A stretch of DNA of 62,015 bases from Bacillota bacterium (GCA_040754315.1 JBFMCS010000044.1:1-62015); one strand, 5' to 3'; counted from the first letter of the stretch, positions 46,497 through 55,960 are shown. Program-made: numbers and translations. The notes: generated from the sequence alone by a model not told the origin.

Positions 46497-47066
46497 TCAG
46501 GAGATCGTTGGAGTAAACACCCACAATGCGCTGACCACCTTGTCTGTCTTGTTCAGCCAGTTGTGGGGTATCGTTGACTTGATGTGAATGCTGTCTCCAG
46601 GATACAGGTCGGTCTCCTGCCCCTGGAATACCATGCTGAGGACCCCATCGAGCACGAAACCGAATTCCTCTCCCACATGGGTGTACGGGAGCGTCTTGGT
46701 CCACCTAGCGGAGGGTAACAGGTGTACCACGAACACCTCTAGGTTCTTCTTCTCCAGGGAATCATCGGACAGCCTGTAGTAGATAATATCCCTGTTGTCT
46801 ATCTGGAAGCCCTGCCGTTCGTTTGCCCGTACGATGCTCTTGCCTTCCTTTGGTACCTTGAAAAGGCTTTCCATGGAAATACCCAAGGCGTTGGCGATCT
46901 TTTCCAGCGAGGTAATTGTTACAGACGTACTACCCTTCTCTATCTGCGAAATGAAGCTCACGGACAGGCCGCACCTGTCGCTGAGCTCTCGCAGGGTCAA
47001 CCCCCTCTCCTTCCTCGCCGAGCGCAGTCTCTGGCCTAGTTCCTGCAAGTTGTTTTGCCTCGTCAC
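46497..47066 (-). CDS. XRE-family transcriptional regulator with C-terminal cupin domain
   Basis: The 189 residues have an XRE helix-turn-helix (LGQRLRSARKERGLTLREL; SVSFISQIEKG) and a cupin effector domain (THVGEEFGFVLDG; GDSIHIKSTIPHNWLN). I chose GTG 47066 because GAGGGGTGAT lies just upstream and the helix-turn-helix begins a few residues later, as in relatives; the reading frame extends 35 codons further but without a domain. It diverges from the DUF3830-hyuA-2-hyuB-2 unit and is the obvious candidate regulator of it. It resembles the regulator at 41753. Confidence 0.88.
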   Translation of the reverse strand: MTRQNNLQELGQRLRSARKERGLTLRELSDRCGLSVSFISQIEKGSTSVTITSLEKIANALGISMESLFKVPKEGKSIVRANERQGFQIDNRDIIYYRLSDDSLEKKNLEVFVVHLLPSARWTKTLPYTHVGEEFGFVLDGVLSMVFQGQETDLYPGDSIHIKSTIPHNWLNKTDKVVSALWVFTPTIS

Positions 47067-47396
47067 TACATCACCCCTCAAATTCAACGCAGTCGATTCA
47101 AACGCTCTTGGATGACCGGCAACCCCATCGAATATTATACAATGCCAACCCCCTTTTCGTCCTCCATGCAACTAGGCCAATCAAGTTCCGCTACAATACG
47201 AAAACGGTGGGCGTCCGGCCAAGGCCAAGCATCTCACTGGCATTAGGTACCCGCCGTGCGCATGAGGTATTCGTGAGAATGTCCTCCAGTACTTAAAACT
47301 TTTCCATCACATCATAATAACCCTCTTTTTGGAGAGGATATTGCCCCGCCCACAGCGAACATGGACACCAACACCCCGTACAGTAGGAGTGATATG
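47067..47396. promoter_or_regulatory. Divergent control region between XRE-cupin regulator and DUF3830-hyuAB unit
   Basis: These 330 bases separate divergent genes and should hold both promoters and the regulator's operator. On the minus strand a perfect TATAAT lies at 47134-47139 (reading leftward) without a good -35. On the plus strand, AT-rich sequence around 47291-47320 (with CATAAT) could be a promoter. No convincing operator repeat was found. Confidence 0.4.
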
Positions 47397-47879
47397 ATGA
47401 GGGTCATCAGACTCACTTTTGAGCGCGGCGGAACCCTTGAGGTTGAGCTGGATCATGAGTCCGCCCCGGAAACGTGCCGTATCGTGTTGGGTGCCGCTCC
47501 ATGGGAGGCAGAGGTGCTTCACTCCCGCTGGTCAGGAAGGGAGGTGAACTTCTCCATTCCTTGCCACAAAGATGTGCCACCTCCGGAGAATCAAACCTGC
47601 TACACCAGTGAAGGTGCTGTGGTGTACTGGAGAGAGTGGGATCTGCCGGCCGGGGAGAGCCCTGAGGTCATCGCCGTGTATTACGGCCCTGAGCTGGCCA
47701 GGGACCATTACCGGAGCCTGAAGGTCAATGTGTTTGGCCGGGTTTTCCCTGGCCACCAGGAAAAGGTTAAGGAGATCGGAGAGCGGGTTTGGTGCTTTGG
47801 AAAGGAGAACGTGAAGGTCGAGGTCTTAAGTGAGATACAGCCAACCCTAATCTTGTCAGGGGAGGAGGAGCCCTCTTGA
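47397..47879 (+). CDS. DUF3830 family cyclophilin-like protein
   Basis: About 160 residues match the DUF3830 family, a cyclophilin-like beta barrel: RVIRLTFERGGTLEVELDHE, ESAPETCRIVLGAAPWE, HSRWSGREVNFSIP, PPENQTCYTSEGAVVYW and VIAVYYGP. The function of the family is unknown; a role in binding or modifying the substrate of neighbouring enzymes is possible. I place the start at ATG 47397 after TAGGAGTGAT (ATG 47394 also fits). Its end overlaps the TTG start of hyuA-2 by four bases, so its product is made together with the hydantoinase subunits. The family call comes from pattern recall and deserves a profile check. Confidence 0.65.
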   Translation: MRVIRLTFERGGTLEVELDHESAPETCRIVLGAAPWEAEVLHSRWSGREVNFSIPCHKDVPPPENQTCYTSEGAVVYWREWDLPAGESPEVIAVYYGPELARDHYRSLKVNVFGRVFPGHQEKVKEIGERVWCFGKENVKVEVLSEIQPTLILSGEEEPS

Positions 47880-49912
47880 AGCCACTGCGAGTTGCCATGG
47901 ACATAGGCGGCACCTTCACAGACTTCGTTCTGTTTGACTCTACGACCGGGACGTATCTTACGGAAAAGGTCTCGACCACGCCTAAGAACCTGGCCGAAGG
48001 CATACTGCGGGGGTTAGAGAACCTTGGGCGTAGCCTCGGTGATATAGAATTCTGCGTCCATGGAACCACGGCTGGTCTGAATGCCTTCCTGGAGAGGAAA
48101 GGCGCGAGGGTCGCTCTCATAACAACCCAGGGGTTCCGTGATGTCTACGAGATCGCCAGGGGCAACCGCCCTGAGATGTACAACATAAGGTACCGCAAGC
48201 CAAAGCCGCTGATTCGCCGCAGGGATGTCTTTGAAGTAGAAGAGCGCACGAGATATGACGGCTCCATCATGAAGCCCCTTGATACCGGCTCCCTCGAAGA
48301 GGTCGCCAATCGCATCCGGGAGGACGGCTACGAGTCGATTACCGTAGCGCTTCTTCACTCTTATATGAACCCCAGCCACGAAATGGCTGTGAGGGACTAC
48401 TTGAGGCAACACCTACCGGGAGTGTCCGTGACCCTCTCTCATGAAGTTAGCAGGGAGTGGAGGGAGTACGAACGCACGAGCACCAGTGTGCTGAATGCCT
48501 ACGTTGCACCCATAGTGGAACGGTATCTCAGCAAGCTGGAAGAAGAGGTCCAGGACAGGGGCTTGACGGAGTCTCTCTACATAATGAGGTCAAACGGTGG
48601 GGTCATGACTGCGGAGGTGGCCAAGGCGAACCCTATCCAGACACTGCTTTCGGGTCCCGTAGGGGGAGCGGTGGGAGGCGTTACCCTGGCTGAGACCGGG
48701 GGCTACGAAAATCTTGTGCTCATTGACATGGGAGGAACGAGCTTCGATGTCAGCATGGTAATAAAGGGACGCCCAGATGTGACTACCGAGACAGACCTGG
48801 AGGGCTTCCCTGTCCTTACACCCATGGTGAACATCCATACCATCGGTGCGGGTGGAGGTAGCATTGCGTGGCTTGAAGAGGGCGGCCTCAGGGTAGGCCC
48901 GGCGAGCGCCGGGGCGGACCCTGGCCCGGCCTGTTACGGGCGGGGAGGCACTGAATCCACCGTAACCGATGCCAATGTGACGCTCGGCCGCATTGATCCC
49001 GATCACTTCCTCGGCGGAAACATGAGACTCCACCCGGAGAGGTCCATCGACTCGGTAGGAAGGATAGCTGATAGACTTGGATTGCCCGTTGTGGAGACCG
49101 CCGAGGGGATCTGCGATGTAGCCAACGCGAAGATGGCGGATGCCATCCGGCAAATCACCGTGAGGAAGGGCATAGATCCCCGGGATTTCAGCTTGGTGGC
49201 CTTCGGTGGAGCCGGCCCGATGCATGCGGTCTTTATAGCGGAGGAATTGGGTATCAGGACGGTGATGGTGCCTTCAATGCCAGGTGCCTTTTCGGCCTGG
49301 GGCATGCTGACCACCGACATTCGCCACGATGAGGTTGGGACCTTCTTCCGCCCGGCAACCGGAGCTGATGCCCAGGAGATCGACGGGATATTCCAGGCCA
49401 TCGAACACAAGGCTGCGGGTGTTCTTGCCAGGCAGAAGGTATCCAGGGACAAGATGACCTTTGGCCGCAGCGCTGACATGAGGTATATGGGCCAGGAATA
49501 CACCGTGAACGTGCTATTGCCTCAGACCCATGGCTCTGACGTCACCTCGCTGGTGCAGGGTTTTCACGACAAGCACCTGGATATCTACGGCCATAACAGC
49601 CCAAATGAACCAGTTGAGTTCGTTAACCTCCGTGTGGCCGGGATGGGGCAGCTTGACATCTGCCCGGCGCAAGCCCTGGAAGATGCTGTGGATTCCTCTC
49701 CTAGGCCACGCACGCGGAAGATGGTTACCTTCAGGGGTGAGCTCCATGAAACGACTGTGTACAACCGGTCCACCCTGCGCCACGGGCACAGCCTCACTGG
49801 ACCGGCGATAATTGAGGAACTTACAGCAACGACAGTAGTGCCTCCGGGATACGGGGCCCGCGTAGACCGAATGGGAACGATAAACATCACCCCATTGGAG
49901 GTGAGACAGTGA
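47876..49912 (+). CDS. hyuA: Hydantoinase/oxoprolinase family protein subunit A, second copy
   Basis: This 678-residue HyuA is clearly close to hyuA-1: AMDIGGTFTDFVLFD, VHGTTAGLNAFLERKG, ITTQGFRDVYEIARGNRPE, YERTSTSVLNAYVAP, SNGGVMTAEVAKANPIQTL, AFGGAGPMHAVF. The two share most residues over their whole length, so the substrates are probably similar. TTG 47876 is supported by GGGGAGGAGGAG six bases upstream and by overlap with the DUF3830 stop. hyuB-2 overlaps the end. Expected role: ATP-dependent opening of a cyclic amide or a related activation step in the cytoplasm. Confidence 0.9.
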   Translation: MKPLRVAMDIGGTFTDFVLFDSTTGTYLTEKVSTTPKNLAEGILRGLENLGRSLGDIEFCVHGTTAGLNAFLERKGARVALITTQGFRDVYEIARGNRPEMYNIRYRKPKPLIRRRDVFEVEERTRYDGSIMKPLDTGSLEEVANRIREDGYESITVALLHSYMNPSHEMAVRDYLRQHLPGVSVTLSHEVSREWREYERTSTSVLNAYVAPIVERYLSKLEEEVQDRGLTESLYIMRSNGGVMTAEVAKANPIQTLLSGPVGGAVGGVTLAETGGYENLVLIDMGGTSFDVSMVIKGRPDVTTETDLEGFPVLTPMVNIHTIGAGGGSIAWLEEGGLRVGPASAGADPGPACYGRGGTESTVTDANVTLGRIDPDHFLGGNMRLHPERSIDSVGRIADRLGLPVVETAEGICDVANAKMADAIRQITVRKGIDPRDFSLVAFGGAGPMHAVFIAEELGIRTVMVPSMPGAFSAWGMLTTDIRHDEVGTFFRPATGADAQEIDGIFQAIEHKAAGVLARQKVSRDKMTFGRSADMRYMGQEYTVNVLLPQTHGSDVTSLVQGFHDKHLDIYGHNSPNEPVEFVNLRVAGMGQLDICPAQALEDAVDSSPRPRTRKMVTFRGELHETTVYNRSTLRHGHSLTGPAIIEELTATTVVPPGYGARVDRMGTINITPLEVRQ

Positions 49913-51573
49913 TGAACCTGGAGAACTCCAACGTCACGTATCTTGAGAACCCGATCACTACTGAGATTATACGGAATGCCCTGAACTCCGCAGCCCAAGA
50001 GATGAACCAGAGCCTCTTTCGCAGTGCATACAGCCCAGTCATATACGAAATGAAGGATTGCAGCGTAGGGCTTTTCGACGCAGAGACAAACGCCCTGGGA
50101 CAGTCAGCGGGACTCCCCATCTTCCTTGGCAACCTCGAGGTCTGCATTGAGGGAACGCTGGAAGCCTTTGGCAGGGAGAACCTGCGCGAGGGCGACGTGT
50201 TCGCCATGAACGATTCATATCTAACCGGTACACACCTCAATGATATTACTGTTGTTTCCCCGATCTTCTTTGACGGCAAGATAGCCGGCTTCACCGCGAA
50301 TCGCGCCCATTGGCTGGATGTAGGAAGCAAGGACCCAGGAATGCCCATGGATTCTACTGAGATATACCAGGAGGGCTTCCGGCTGGGGCCTACAAAGATA
50401 ATCGATGCTGGAGTCCCGCGACACGATGTGATTGACTTCATTGGCAGGAACAGCCGGTTCCACCGTGCCGCACTGGGTGACCTCAACGCTCAGATATCCG
50501 CGTGCCGGACCGGGGAGAAGAGGTTACAGGCGATCCTTAAGAGATTCGGGCCTGAAACAGTCACCAGGGCGTGCCAGGACGTGTTCGCTCAATCAGAACG
50601 CATTGCCCGGCGGAGCATAAAAGACATCGCCGATGGCGTGTACGAGGCTGAAGGCACCCTGGACAGCGATGGATACAGCGATGAACCCGTACTCGTGAAG
50701 GTCAAGGTGGTCATTGCCGGTGATGAGATGAGCATAGACCTGGACGGTTCCAGCGCGATGCGGAAAGGCGGTACGAATTGCGGTTGGGCCCAGACCGTCT
50801 CGGCATGCCGCGTGGCCTACAAGGCGCTAATCTGCCCCGACTCCCCAGTAACTGGAGGTACGTTCAAGCCGCTCACGGTAAAGGCTCCTCCCAAGTCCAT
50901 ATTCACAGCGGAAGAACCTGCGGGGGTCGCGTGGTATTTCAGCCACCTGGGGCTACTGATAGACCTGGTCGTAAAGGCACTGGCGCCGGCCATACCTGAG
51001 CGCGCAGCAGCGGCTCACTACGGGGATTCCATGGTAATAACATTCACCGGGACCGATCCTCGTACTACTGCCCCCTTTCTCTCGGTGGAAGCCACGGTCG
51101 GAGGCTGGGGTTCGTCCCAGGGGAGCGACGGCCAGGATGCCCTGATAAACAACGTAAATGGTGACTTCAAGAACTTGCCGGTGGAGGTCTTTGAGAACAA
51201 GTATCCCCTCACATTGCTGCGCTATGGGCTTCGTCCTGACACCGGTGGCCGCGGAGCCTTCCGGGGCGGCCTGGGAGCCTTTAGAGAATACCTGGTTGAC
51301 ACCGGTGAATGCTACCTGTACTTGTGGTGGGAACGCTCAAGGACACCAGCGTGGGGCTTGCTAGGGGGCGAGGCTGCTGTTGGCCCCCAGGTTGTGATCA
51401 ACCCCGGCGGTGACAACGAACGCTGCATGCTCAAGGTCAACGGGCTGAAGCTCACCCGGGGCGACGTGGTCAGCTGCAGGACGGGTGGGGGAGGGGGGTT
51501 TGGCGAGCCATTCATGAGGGACCCTGAGAAGGCCAGGGAGGATATCATCAACGGTTATGTGACTCGGGCATAA
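49912..51573 (+). CDS. hyuB: Hydantoinase/oxoprolinase family protein subunit B, second copy
   Basis: This 553-residue partner of HyuA-2 is close to hyuB-1 in sequence: PITTEIIRNALNSAAQEMN, SPVIYEMKDCSVGLFD, MNDSYLTGTHLNDIT, RAHWLDVGSKDPGM, AQTVSACRVAYKAL and GGGGGFGEPFMRD. It is about 24 residues shorter at the C terminus than hyuB-1. ATG 49912 shares a base with the hyuA stop and is preceded by GGAGGTGAG; GTG 49909 is an alternative. It ends facing the minus-strand M24 peptidase gene, with 149 bases between them. Confidence 0.9.
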   Translation: MNLENSNVTYLENPITTEIIRNALNSAAQEMNQSLFRSAYSPVIYEMKDCSVGLFDAETNALGQSAGLPIFLGNLEVCIEGTLEAFGRENLREGDVFAMNDSYLTGTHLNDITVVSPIFFDGKIAGFTANRAHWLDVGSKDPGMPMDSTEIYQEGFRLGPTKIIDAGVPRHDVIDFIGRNSRFHRAALGDLNAQISACRTGEKRLQAILKRFGPETVTRACQDVFAQSERIARRSIKDIADGVYEAEGTLDSDGYSDEPVLVKVKVVIAGDEMSIDLDGSSAMRKGGTNCGWAQTVSACRVAYKALICPDSPVTGGTFKPLTVKAPPKSIFTAEEPAGVAWYFSHLGLLIDLVVKALAPAIPERAAAAHYGDSMVITFTGTDPRTTAPFLSVEATVGGWGSSQGSDGQDALINNVNGDFKNLPVEVFENKYPLTLLRYGLRPDTGGRGAFRGGLGAFREYLVDTGECYLYLWWERSRTPAWGLLGGEAAVGPQVVINPGGDNERCMLKVNGLKLTRGDVVSCRTGGGGGFGEPFMRDPEKAREDIINGYVTRA

Positions 51574-51722
51574 GGCTCCCAGGCGTCCGGGACAAGGTTT
51601 TCTATCTGGTCGTCTACTTAGACCGTTCCGAGAGCCTCAGTATAAGGGCGAGGGCCTCCTCCCAGGGGGCACCCGCCCTGTTACCCGGATCTCACAGCAG
51701 GCCGGAGCATGCTGAAGTGTTA

Positions 51723-52841
51723 CTAGCAGGGATCGACAGGGGCCAGGGCTAGGACCTTCAGGTCCCTGGCCGCGGAATTCAACCTCCTGGCTCCATCGCA
51801 GGTTATCTCAACAAGGTCTTCTATCCTCACGCCGAACTGCCCAGGCAGGTAGATTCCGGGCTCAACGCTGAACACCATTCCCTCGGCCAGAAGGTCCATG
51901 TTTCCCTCTTCAATCGAGGGGAGTTCATGTACCTCGAGCCCAATTCCATGACCTGTCCTGTGGATGAAGAACTCACCGTAGCCTTGACTCTCGATAACCC
52001 GCCTCGCGGCTCTGTCTACTTCCTGGGCAGGTATGCCAGGATCTGCCCTCTGGAATGCGGCCTCCTGGGCCTCCAGCACGACCTCGTAGACCTCCCTCAT
52101 GATCGGGGTCGGCTCGCCAATGAACACAGTCCTGGTGATATCTGACGGGTAGCCCTGGAAGCTTCCTCCGAAATCCATGATAAGAGCATCCCCGGCTTGA
52201 AGCCTTCTTTCCCCCGAAGTGTGGTGAGGAAAGGCGGAGTTGGGTCCTGAACCTATGATCGGATCGAAGGAGAGCCTTCCCGCTCCCTTCATGGCGAAGG
52301 CGCGCTGGATCAATCCAACCACATCGAGTTCGCTCATCCCCTCCCTCAACAACCCGAAGACCTCGTTCATCACCGCATCTGCCAGCGATGAGGCACGCCT
52401 GAGGCAGTCAAGCTCGTGCTTAGCCTTGACGGTACGTGCCTCCCCCAGTACCGCGTCCCCTGTCACGTACCTGCACGAGGGCATTCGCTCGATCATGTTT
52501 AGAAGCATCACGGAGCGAAGCCATGGATCCACTGCTATCGTTGCTGAGTCCAGGCCACGCTCTCTCATGGAGGCAGCCAGCACGCAATAGGGGTCTTCCC
52601 CGTCAGCCCATTCCCGTATCTGGATTCCAGGAATGTGGGTCTCAAGATCGGTGACTTGGAGCCTGGGCGCAATCAGAAAAGGCTCATCGTCTCTGGGAAG
52701 CAGCATGCAAAGCAGTCTCTCGTCAGAGAATGGCGTGTACTCCAGGAGGTAATGGAAATTCACGGACGGCACCACGAGCAGGCAGTCAACCCTCTTTTGC
52801 GTCATGATCTCCCTGATACGGCTCAAACGCTCCCTCTTCAC
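51723..52841 (-). CDS. M24B family metallopeptidase (Xaa-Pro aminopeptidase/creatinase-like)
   Basis: The pita-bread C-terminal domain carries all five metal ligands: Asp in ALIMDFGGSFQG and PSDITRTVF, His in HRTGHGIGLEVHE, Glu in SVEPGIYLP and IEDLVEIT. The N-terminal creatinase-like domain is also present. Members cleave Xaa-Pro dipeptides or hydrolyse creatine-like compounds. Beside hydantoinase genes, release of amino acids or processing of N-carbamoyl or guanidino compounds is conceivable. I chose GTG 52841 (372 residues, normal family length); the 37 codons upstream look unrelated. It is the last gene of the minus-strand ABC region. Confidence 0.85.
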   Translation of the reverse strand: MKRERLSRIREIMTQKRVDCLLVVPSVNFHYLLEYTPFSDERLLCMLLPRDDEPFLIAPRLQVTDLETHIPGIQIREWADGEDPYCVLAASMRERGLDSATIAVDPWLRSVMLLNMIERMPSCRYVTGDAVLGEARTVKAKHELDCLRRASSLADAVMNEVFGLLREGMSELDVVGLIQRAFAMKGAGRLSFDPIIGSGPNSAFPHHTSGERRLQAGDALIMDFGGSFQGYPSDITRTVFIGEPTPIMREVYEVVLEAQEAAFQRADPGIPAQEVDRAARRVIESQGYGEFFIHRTGHGIGLEVHELPSIEEGNMDLLAEGMVFSVEPGIYLPGQFGVRIEDLVEITCDGARRLNSAARDLKVLALAPVDPC

Positions 52842-52976
52842 CTGACCATCACTCTCATCTGTGGCGGACCCTCCGTTTCGTTGCTGCTCGGAAGCTGCGG
52901 CGATTGGATGGGTGGATACGCACGGGAATAAACCCCAGTCAAAGAGAGCCAATCCCTGCGACCGGAAGAAAACCGG

Positions 52977-53118
52977 TCAGCGCCGTCTTGGTCTCGATAG
53001 AGTCTCAATGGCGACGGCCAGGAAGATGAACCCCGGGAACACAAGGAGGTTAAGGCCATTGCCTACCAGCCCAAGAAGCAGCCCGCCAGGGATGGTGCCG
53101 CCTATCGTCCCCTGCCCT
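52977..53118 (-). pseudogene. C-terminal remnant of a second ribose-type permease
   Basis: This minus-strand stretch encodes TIGGTIPGGLLLGLVGNG, then NLLVFPGFIFLAVAIE and a stop after Arg-rich residues. That is the C terminus of the intact permease at 53440-54429 (AIGGTILGVLLLRLVGNG; AIIFFAVAIETLSRRR) with about ten residues missing in the middle. It is a diverged duplicate, not a copy of the same bases. It joins directly to a hyuA fragment. Confidence 0.7.
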
Positions 53119-53358
53119 CCTAGCCGGGCGGTCCCTGAGGGCGATGCTGTATGTGCCCCTCAACCCCTTCGTGGTTACCAGGATGTCAACAACGGCCGGG
53201 TTCGGTACGAGGTCCTTCGTGCCCGTGAGAACCGCACCCGCGGGATCTCTTGGGGTTGACAGCACCTTGCCGGTGAAGGCTGACCCCGAAGCCTCATCTT
53301 CCACAACGAAGTCCGTAAACGTTCCCCCGACATCCACTGACACGCGAAATCCGTCCAT
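53119..53358 (-). pseudogene. N-terminal remnant of a fourth hyuA with an internal deletion
   Basis: It begins MDGFRVSVDVGGTFTDFVV, the HyuA start with its phosphate loop, continues to GKVLSTPRDPAGAVL, then jumps from PAVVDIL to VTTKGLRGTYSIALRDRPA. The HGTTxxxNAxxERKG block that should lie between is deleted. After RPAR the sequence becomes permease remnant. Length is about 80 codons against 680 in an intact gene. It shows that a further hyuA once lay beside a permease gene on this strand. Confidence 0.75.
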
Positions 53359-53439
53359 GAAAATATGCTCGGTCCCCCGTTCCCCGTGAAGTAGGCACCA
53401 TTGTTCCGGGGCCATGGCCTTACCCAGGTCTCTTGGCAG

Positions 53440-54429
53440 CTAGCGCCGCCTCCGTCGCGACAGCGTCTCAATGGCCACGGCGAAGAAGATGATGGCTCCT
53501 TCGAACATGCGCTGGTAGAAGGGAGGGACGTTCAGGAGATTGAAGCCGTTCCCCACCAATCGCAGCAGCAAGACACCAAGGATGGTGCCGCCAATCGCAC
53601 CTTGGCCTCCCAGGATACTGGTGCCGCCGATTACGACACGGGCGATGGCCTGCAGGGCAACAAGTTCACCGATGTCGCCCTGCCCCTGCCCCATGCGCGA
53701 TACCGTGATAACCCCGGCCAAGGCGGCGGCAAAGCCGGTGATGCCGAAAACCAGGATCTGTATGAGCTGCACGTTTATCCCGGACAACCGGGCAGCCTCG
53801 GCATTTCCTCCAACGGCGTACACATGGCGGCCGAATCTGGTACGTGAAAGAAGGACCCATGTAAACAGGGCAAAAGCGGCGAAGATAAATATGGGAGTCC
53901 TAACTGAGAAGATAGTGGACTGCCCCAGCACGCTGAAGGCCGGATCCCTGACGATGATGAGGCGCCCGTCCGTCAAGACAAGCGCCGTTCCGCCGATGAT
54001 AAGGCTGGAGGCGAGCGTGGCGATGAATGAGTGCAGCCGGAGGACGGAAATAACCAGGCCGTTCAACAATCCGATGAGCAGTCCCACGAGAGCCCCCACT
54101 ACAAGCCCCAGTTTGGTGTAACCGGAGACAGCTATCAAGGCGGCCACCGACCCGCCCATGGCGAAGACCGCACCGCTGGAAAGGTCGAAGTTGCCGCTGA
54201 TGATGGCGATGGTGTGCGCACAGGCTACTATGCCAATGTGAGCTGACTGGTCCAGGATGTTGTGGATGTTTCGCACCGACAAGAAGGCCGGGCTGGCAAA
54301 ACTAAGGAAGAAAAAGGTCAGAAGAGCAGCGATCCCGATGGCGTACTTCCTTGTGAGGGCTCCGAAGGTTAAGCCACCTATCACCTTCTGTCTAACCGGT
54401 TGGTCCTGGCTATCCCTTCCCTTGGCCAC
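53440..54429 (-). CDS. Ribose-type ABC transporter permease (second system)
   Basis: This is a 329-residue RbsC-family membrane protein. The conserved loop IAIISGNFDLSSGAVFAMGG is at ~residues 77-96, the VIGGTSILGGQGAIGGTILG loop near residue 275 contacts the ATPase, and the C terminus is basic. GTG 54429 follows AAGGAGA. It is the only intact permease of this system, so a homodimer is expected, unlike the first system with two permeases. It is transcribed after the binding protein and ATPase. The remnant permease tail downstream suggests that a second one was lost. Confidence 0.9.
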   Translation of the reverse strand: MAKGRDSQDQPVRQKVIGGLTFGALTRKYAIGIAALLTFFFLSFASPAFLSVRNIHNILDQSAHIGIVACAHTIAIISGNFDLSSGAVFAMGGSVAALIAVSGYTKLGLVVGALVGLLIGLLNGLVISVLRLHSFIATLASSLIIGGTALVLTDGRLIIVRDPAFSVLGQSTIFSVRTPIFIFAAFALFTWVLLSRTRFGRHVYAVGGNAEAARLSGINVQLIQILVFGITGFAAALAGVITVSRMGQGQGDIGELVALQAIARVVIGGTSILGGQGAIGGTILGVLLLRLVGNGFNLLNVPPFYQRMFEGAIIFFAVAIETLSRRRRR

Positions 54430-54430
54430 C

Positions 54431-55960
54431 TCAATGTCTCCTTTTCTGTTCAGTCGCGAAGATCGCGTGCATGACGTCTTCTTCCCTGACGCAGGAGGCG
54501 TCGAACTCCGCTACTATCCGTCCCAAGCGCATGCAGAGTACCCGGTGTGACAGTTTCAGAACCTCGTCCAGCTCTGAGGAAATCAGGAGAACAGCCATTC
54601 CGCGCTCAGCGAGGGAGATCAGCAACCGGTAGATCGCCCGCTTGGCTCCAACATCGACACCTGTCGTCGGCTCGTCCGCTATGAAGAGCCGTGGGGGCTG
54701 AAAGAGCCACTTGGCAAACAGAACCTTCTGCTGGTTTCCGCCTGACAGGCTCGTTACCAGGGCATCTGGATTCGGTGGCCTCACATCGAGATCTCTTAGA
54801 AGGTTGCGTACCAGGGAATCCTCCTCCTCGGACTTCACAAAGGGCCCGAGCGACACGGCATCAAGGTGCGGGAGAGACACATTGTATCGCACGTCCTTGC
54901 GCATTACGAGGCCTTCCAGCTTTCTGCTCTCGGGCAAAAAAGCTATGCCCGCCCTCATGGCATCCCTGGGCGACCTTATGTCCATCGGTTCTCCGCATAT
55001 CCTGATCTGGCCTTTGTCCTTAGGGTAGGCCCCGAAGATTGTCTTGGCCAGCTCCGAGCGGCCGCTCCCAACAAGCCCCGCCAGGCCCACGATCTCTCCC
55101 GCGCGGATCCGGAATGAGACATCGTGAAGACGCCTCTCTTGACTCAGGCCCTCGACTGAAAGGACCTCTGCCGACTCTCCGGGAGACTTGGCCCTGGGCG
55201 GGAAGAGCTCTGTCACCGAGATCCCGATCATGCCTTCAACTAACGAGTTGACCGTCTCCTCTTTGGCGAGCGCCGTGCGGATCAGGCGGCCGTTTCTGAG
55301 GATCGTCACACTATCCGCCAGATTCAATACCTCTTGCAGGAAATGCGAGATGTATATGATGGTGGTCCCTGTATCCTTCAGGTAACGAACGATCTGGAGA
55401 AGCCTTCCCGTCTTTTCCGCTGAAAGGGAGGTTGTGGGCTCGTCCATCACCAGAATCTGGGTGTTCCTGGCGATGGCCCGCATTATCTCAACTACCTTCT
55501 GCTCCGCGAAGCCCAGGGACGAAACCTCCACACCGGGCTCAAGATCGAATCCCAATCTCTCCACGAGGGCATCAAAGTCCAAGCGCATCTTGTCTTCATC
55601 TATCAACCCGTACCGCCGGTTCTCAATGCCAAGGAAGACATTGTCAATGACGCTTCTCTTGGGAACGAGCGACACCTCTTGGGAGATCACTGCTATACTG
55701 TCCCTAAGCGCATCCGCAGGCGAATGGTAGATGACTTGCCGGCCGTTCACGAGGAGATCACCCTCGTCCTGGGGAATCACACCGCTGATGATCTTGCCCA
55801 GAGTGGATTTCCCGGCCCCGTTTTCCCCGACGAGCCCGTGGATACAGCCTTTCTGAATCGTCAAATTGAGGTCAGCAAGCGCCTCAATCGCGTCATAGCG
55901 CTTGCTGATTCCCCTCAATTCAACGACCGGTGCGCTACTAACCTTGGAAGCCACTGGCAT
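54431..55960 (-). CDS. Ribose-type ABC transporter ATPase (second system)
   Basis: This is a 509-residue double-NBD ATPase. NBD1: GENGAGKST, signature-position LGFAEQKVVEI and VMDEPTTSL. NBD2: the degenerate GLVGSGRSE loop, signature LSGGNQQK and IADEPTTGVDVG. It drives sugar-type import with the permease one base downstream. ATG 55960 is taken; TTG 55963 is also open. Only seven bases separate it from the binding-protein gene, so the three form one operon. Confidence 0.92.
   Translation of the reverse strand: MPVASKVSSAPVVELRGISKRYDAIEALADLNLTIQKGCIHGLVGENGAGKSTLGKIISGVIPQDEGDLLVNGRQVIYHSPADALRDSIAVISQEVSLVPKRSVIDNVFLGIENRRYGLIDEDKMRLDFDALVERLGFDLEPGVEVSSLGFAEQKVVEIMRAIARNTQILVMDEPTTSLSAEKTGRLLQIVRYLKDTGTTIIYISHFLQEVLNLADSVTILRNGRLIRTALAKEETVNSLVEGMIGISVTELFPPRAKSPGESAEVLSVEGLSQERRLHDVSFRIRAGEIVGLAGLVGSGRSELAKTIFGAYPKDKGQIRICGEPMDIRSPRDAMRAGIAFLPESRKLEGLVMRKDVRYNVSLPHLDAVSLGPFVKSEEEDSLVRNLLRDLDVRPPNPDALVTSLSGGNQQKVLFAKWLFQPPRLFIADEPTTGVDVGAKRAIYRLLISLAERGMAVLLISSELDEVLKLSHRVLCMRLGRIVAEFDASCVREEDVMHAIFATEQKRRH

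Noticed and set aside
52960-52978. GACCGG...CCGGTC hairpin after the permease remnant as a terminator
   Set aside because: Only six base pairs and no T tract in either direction.
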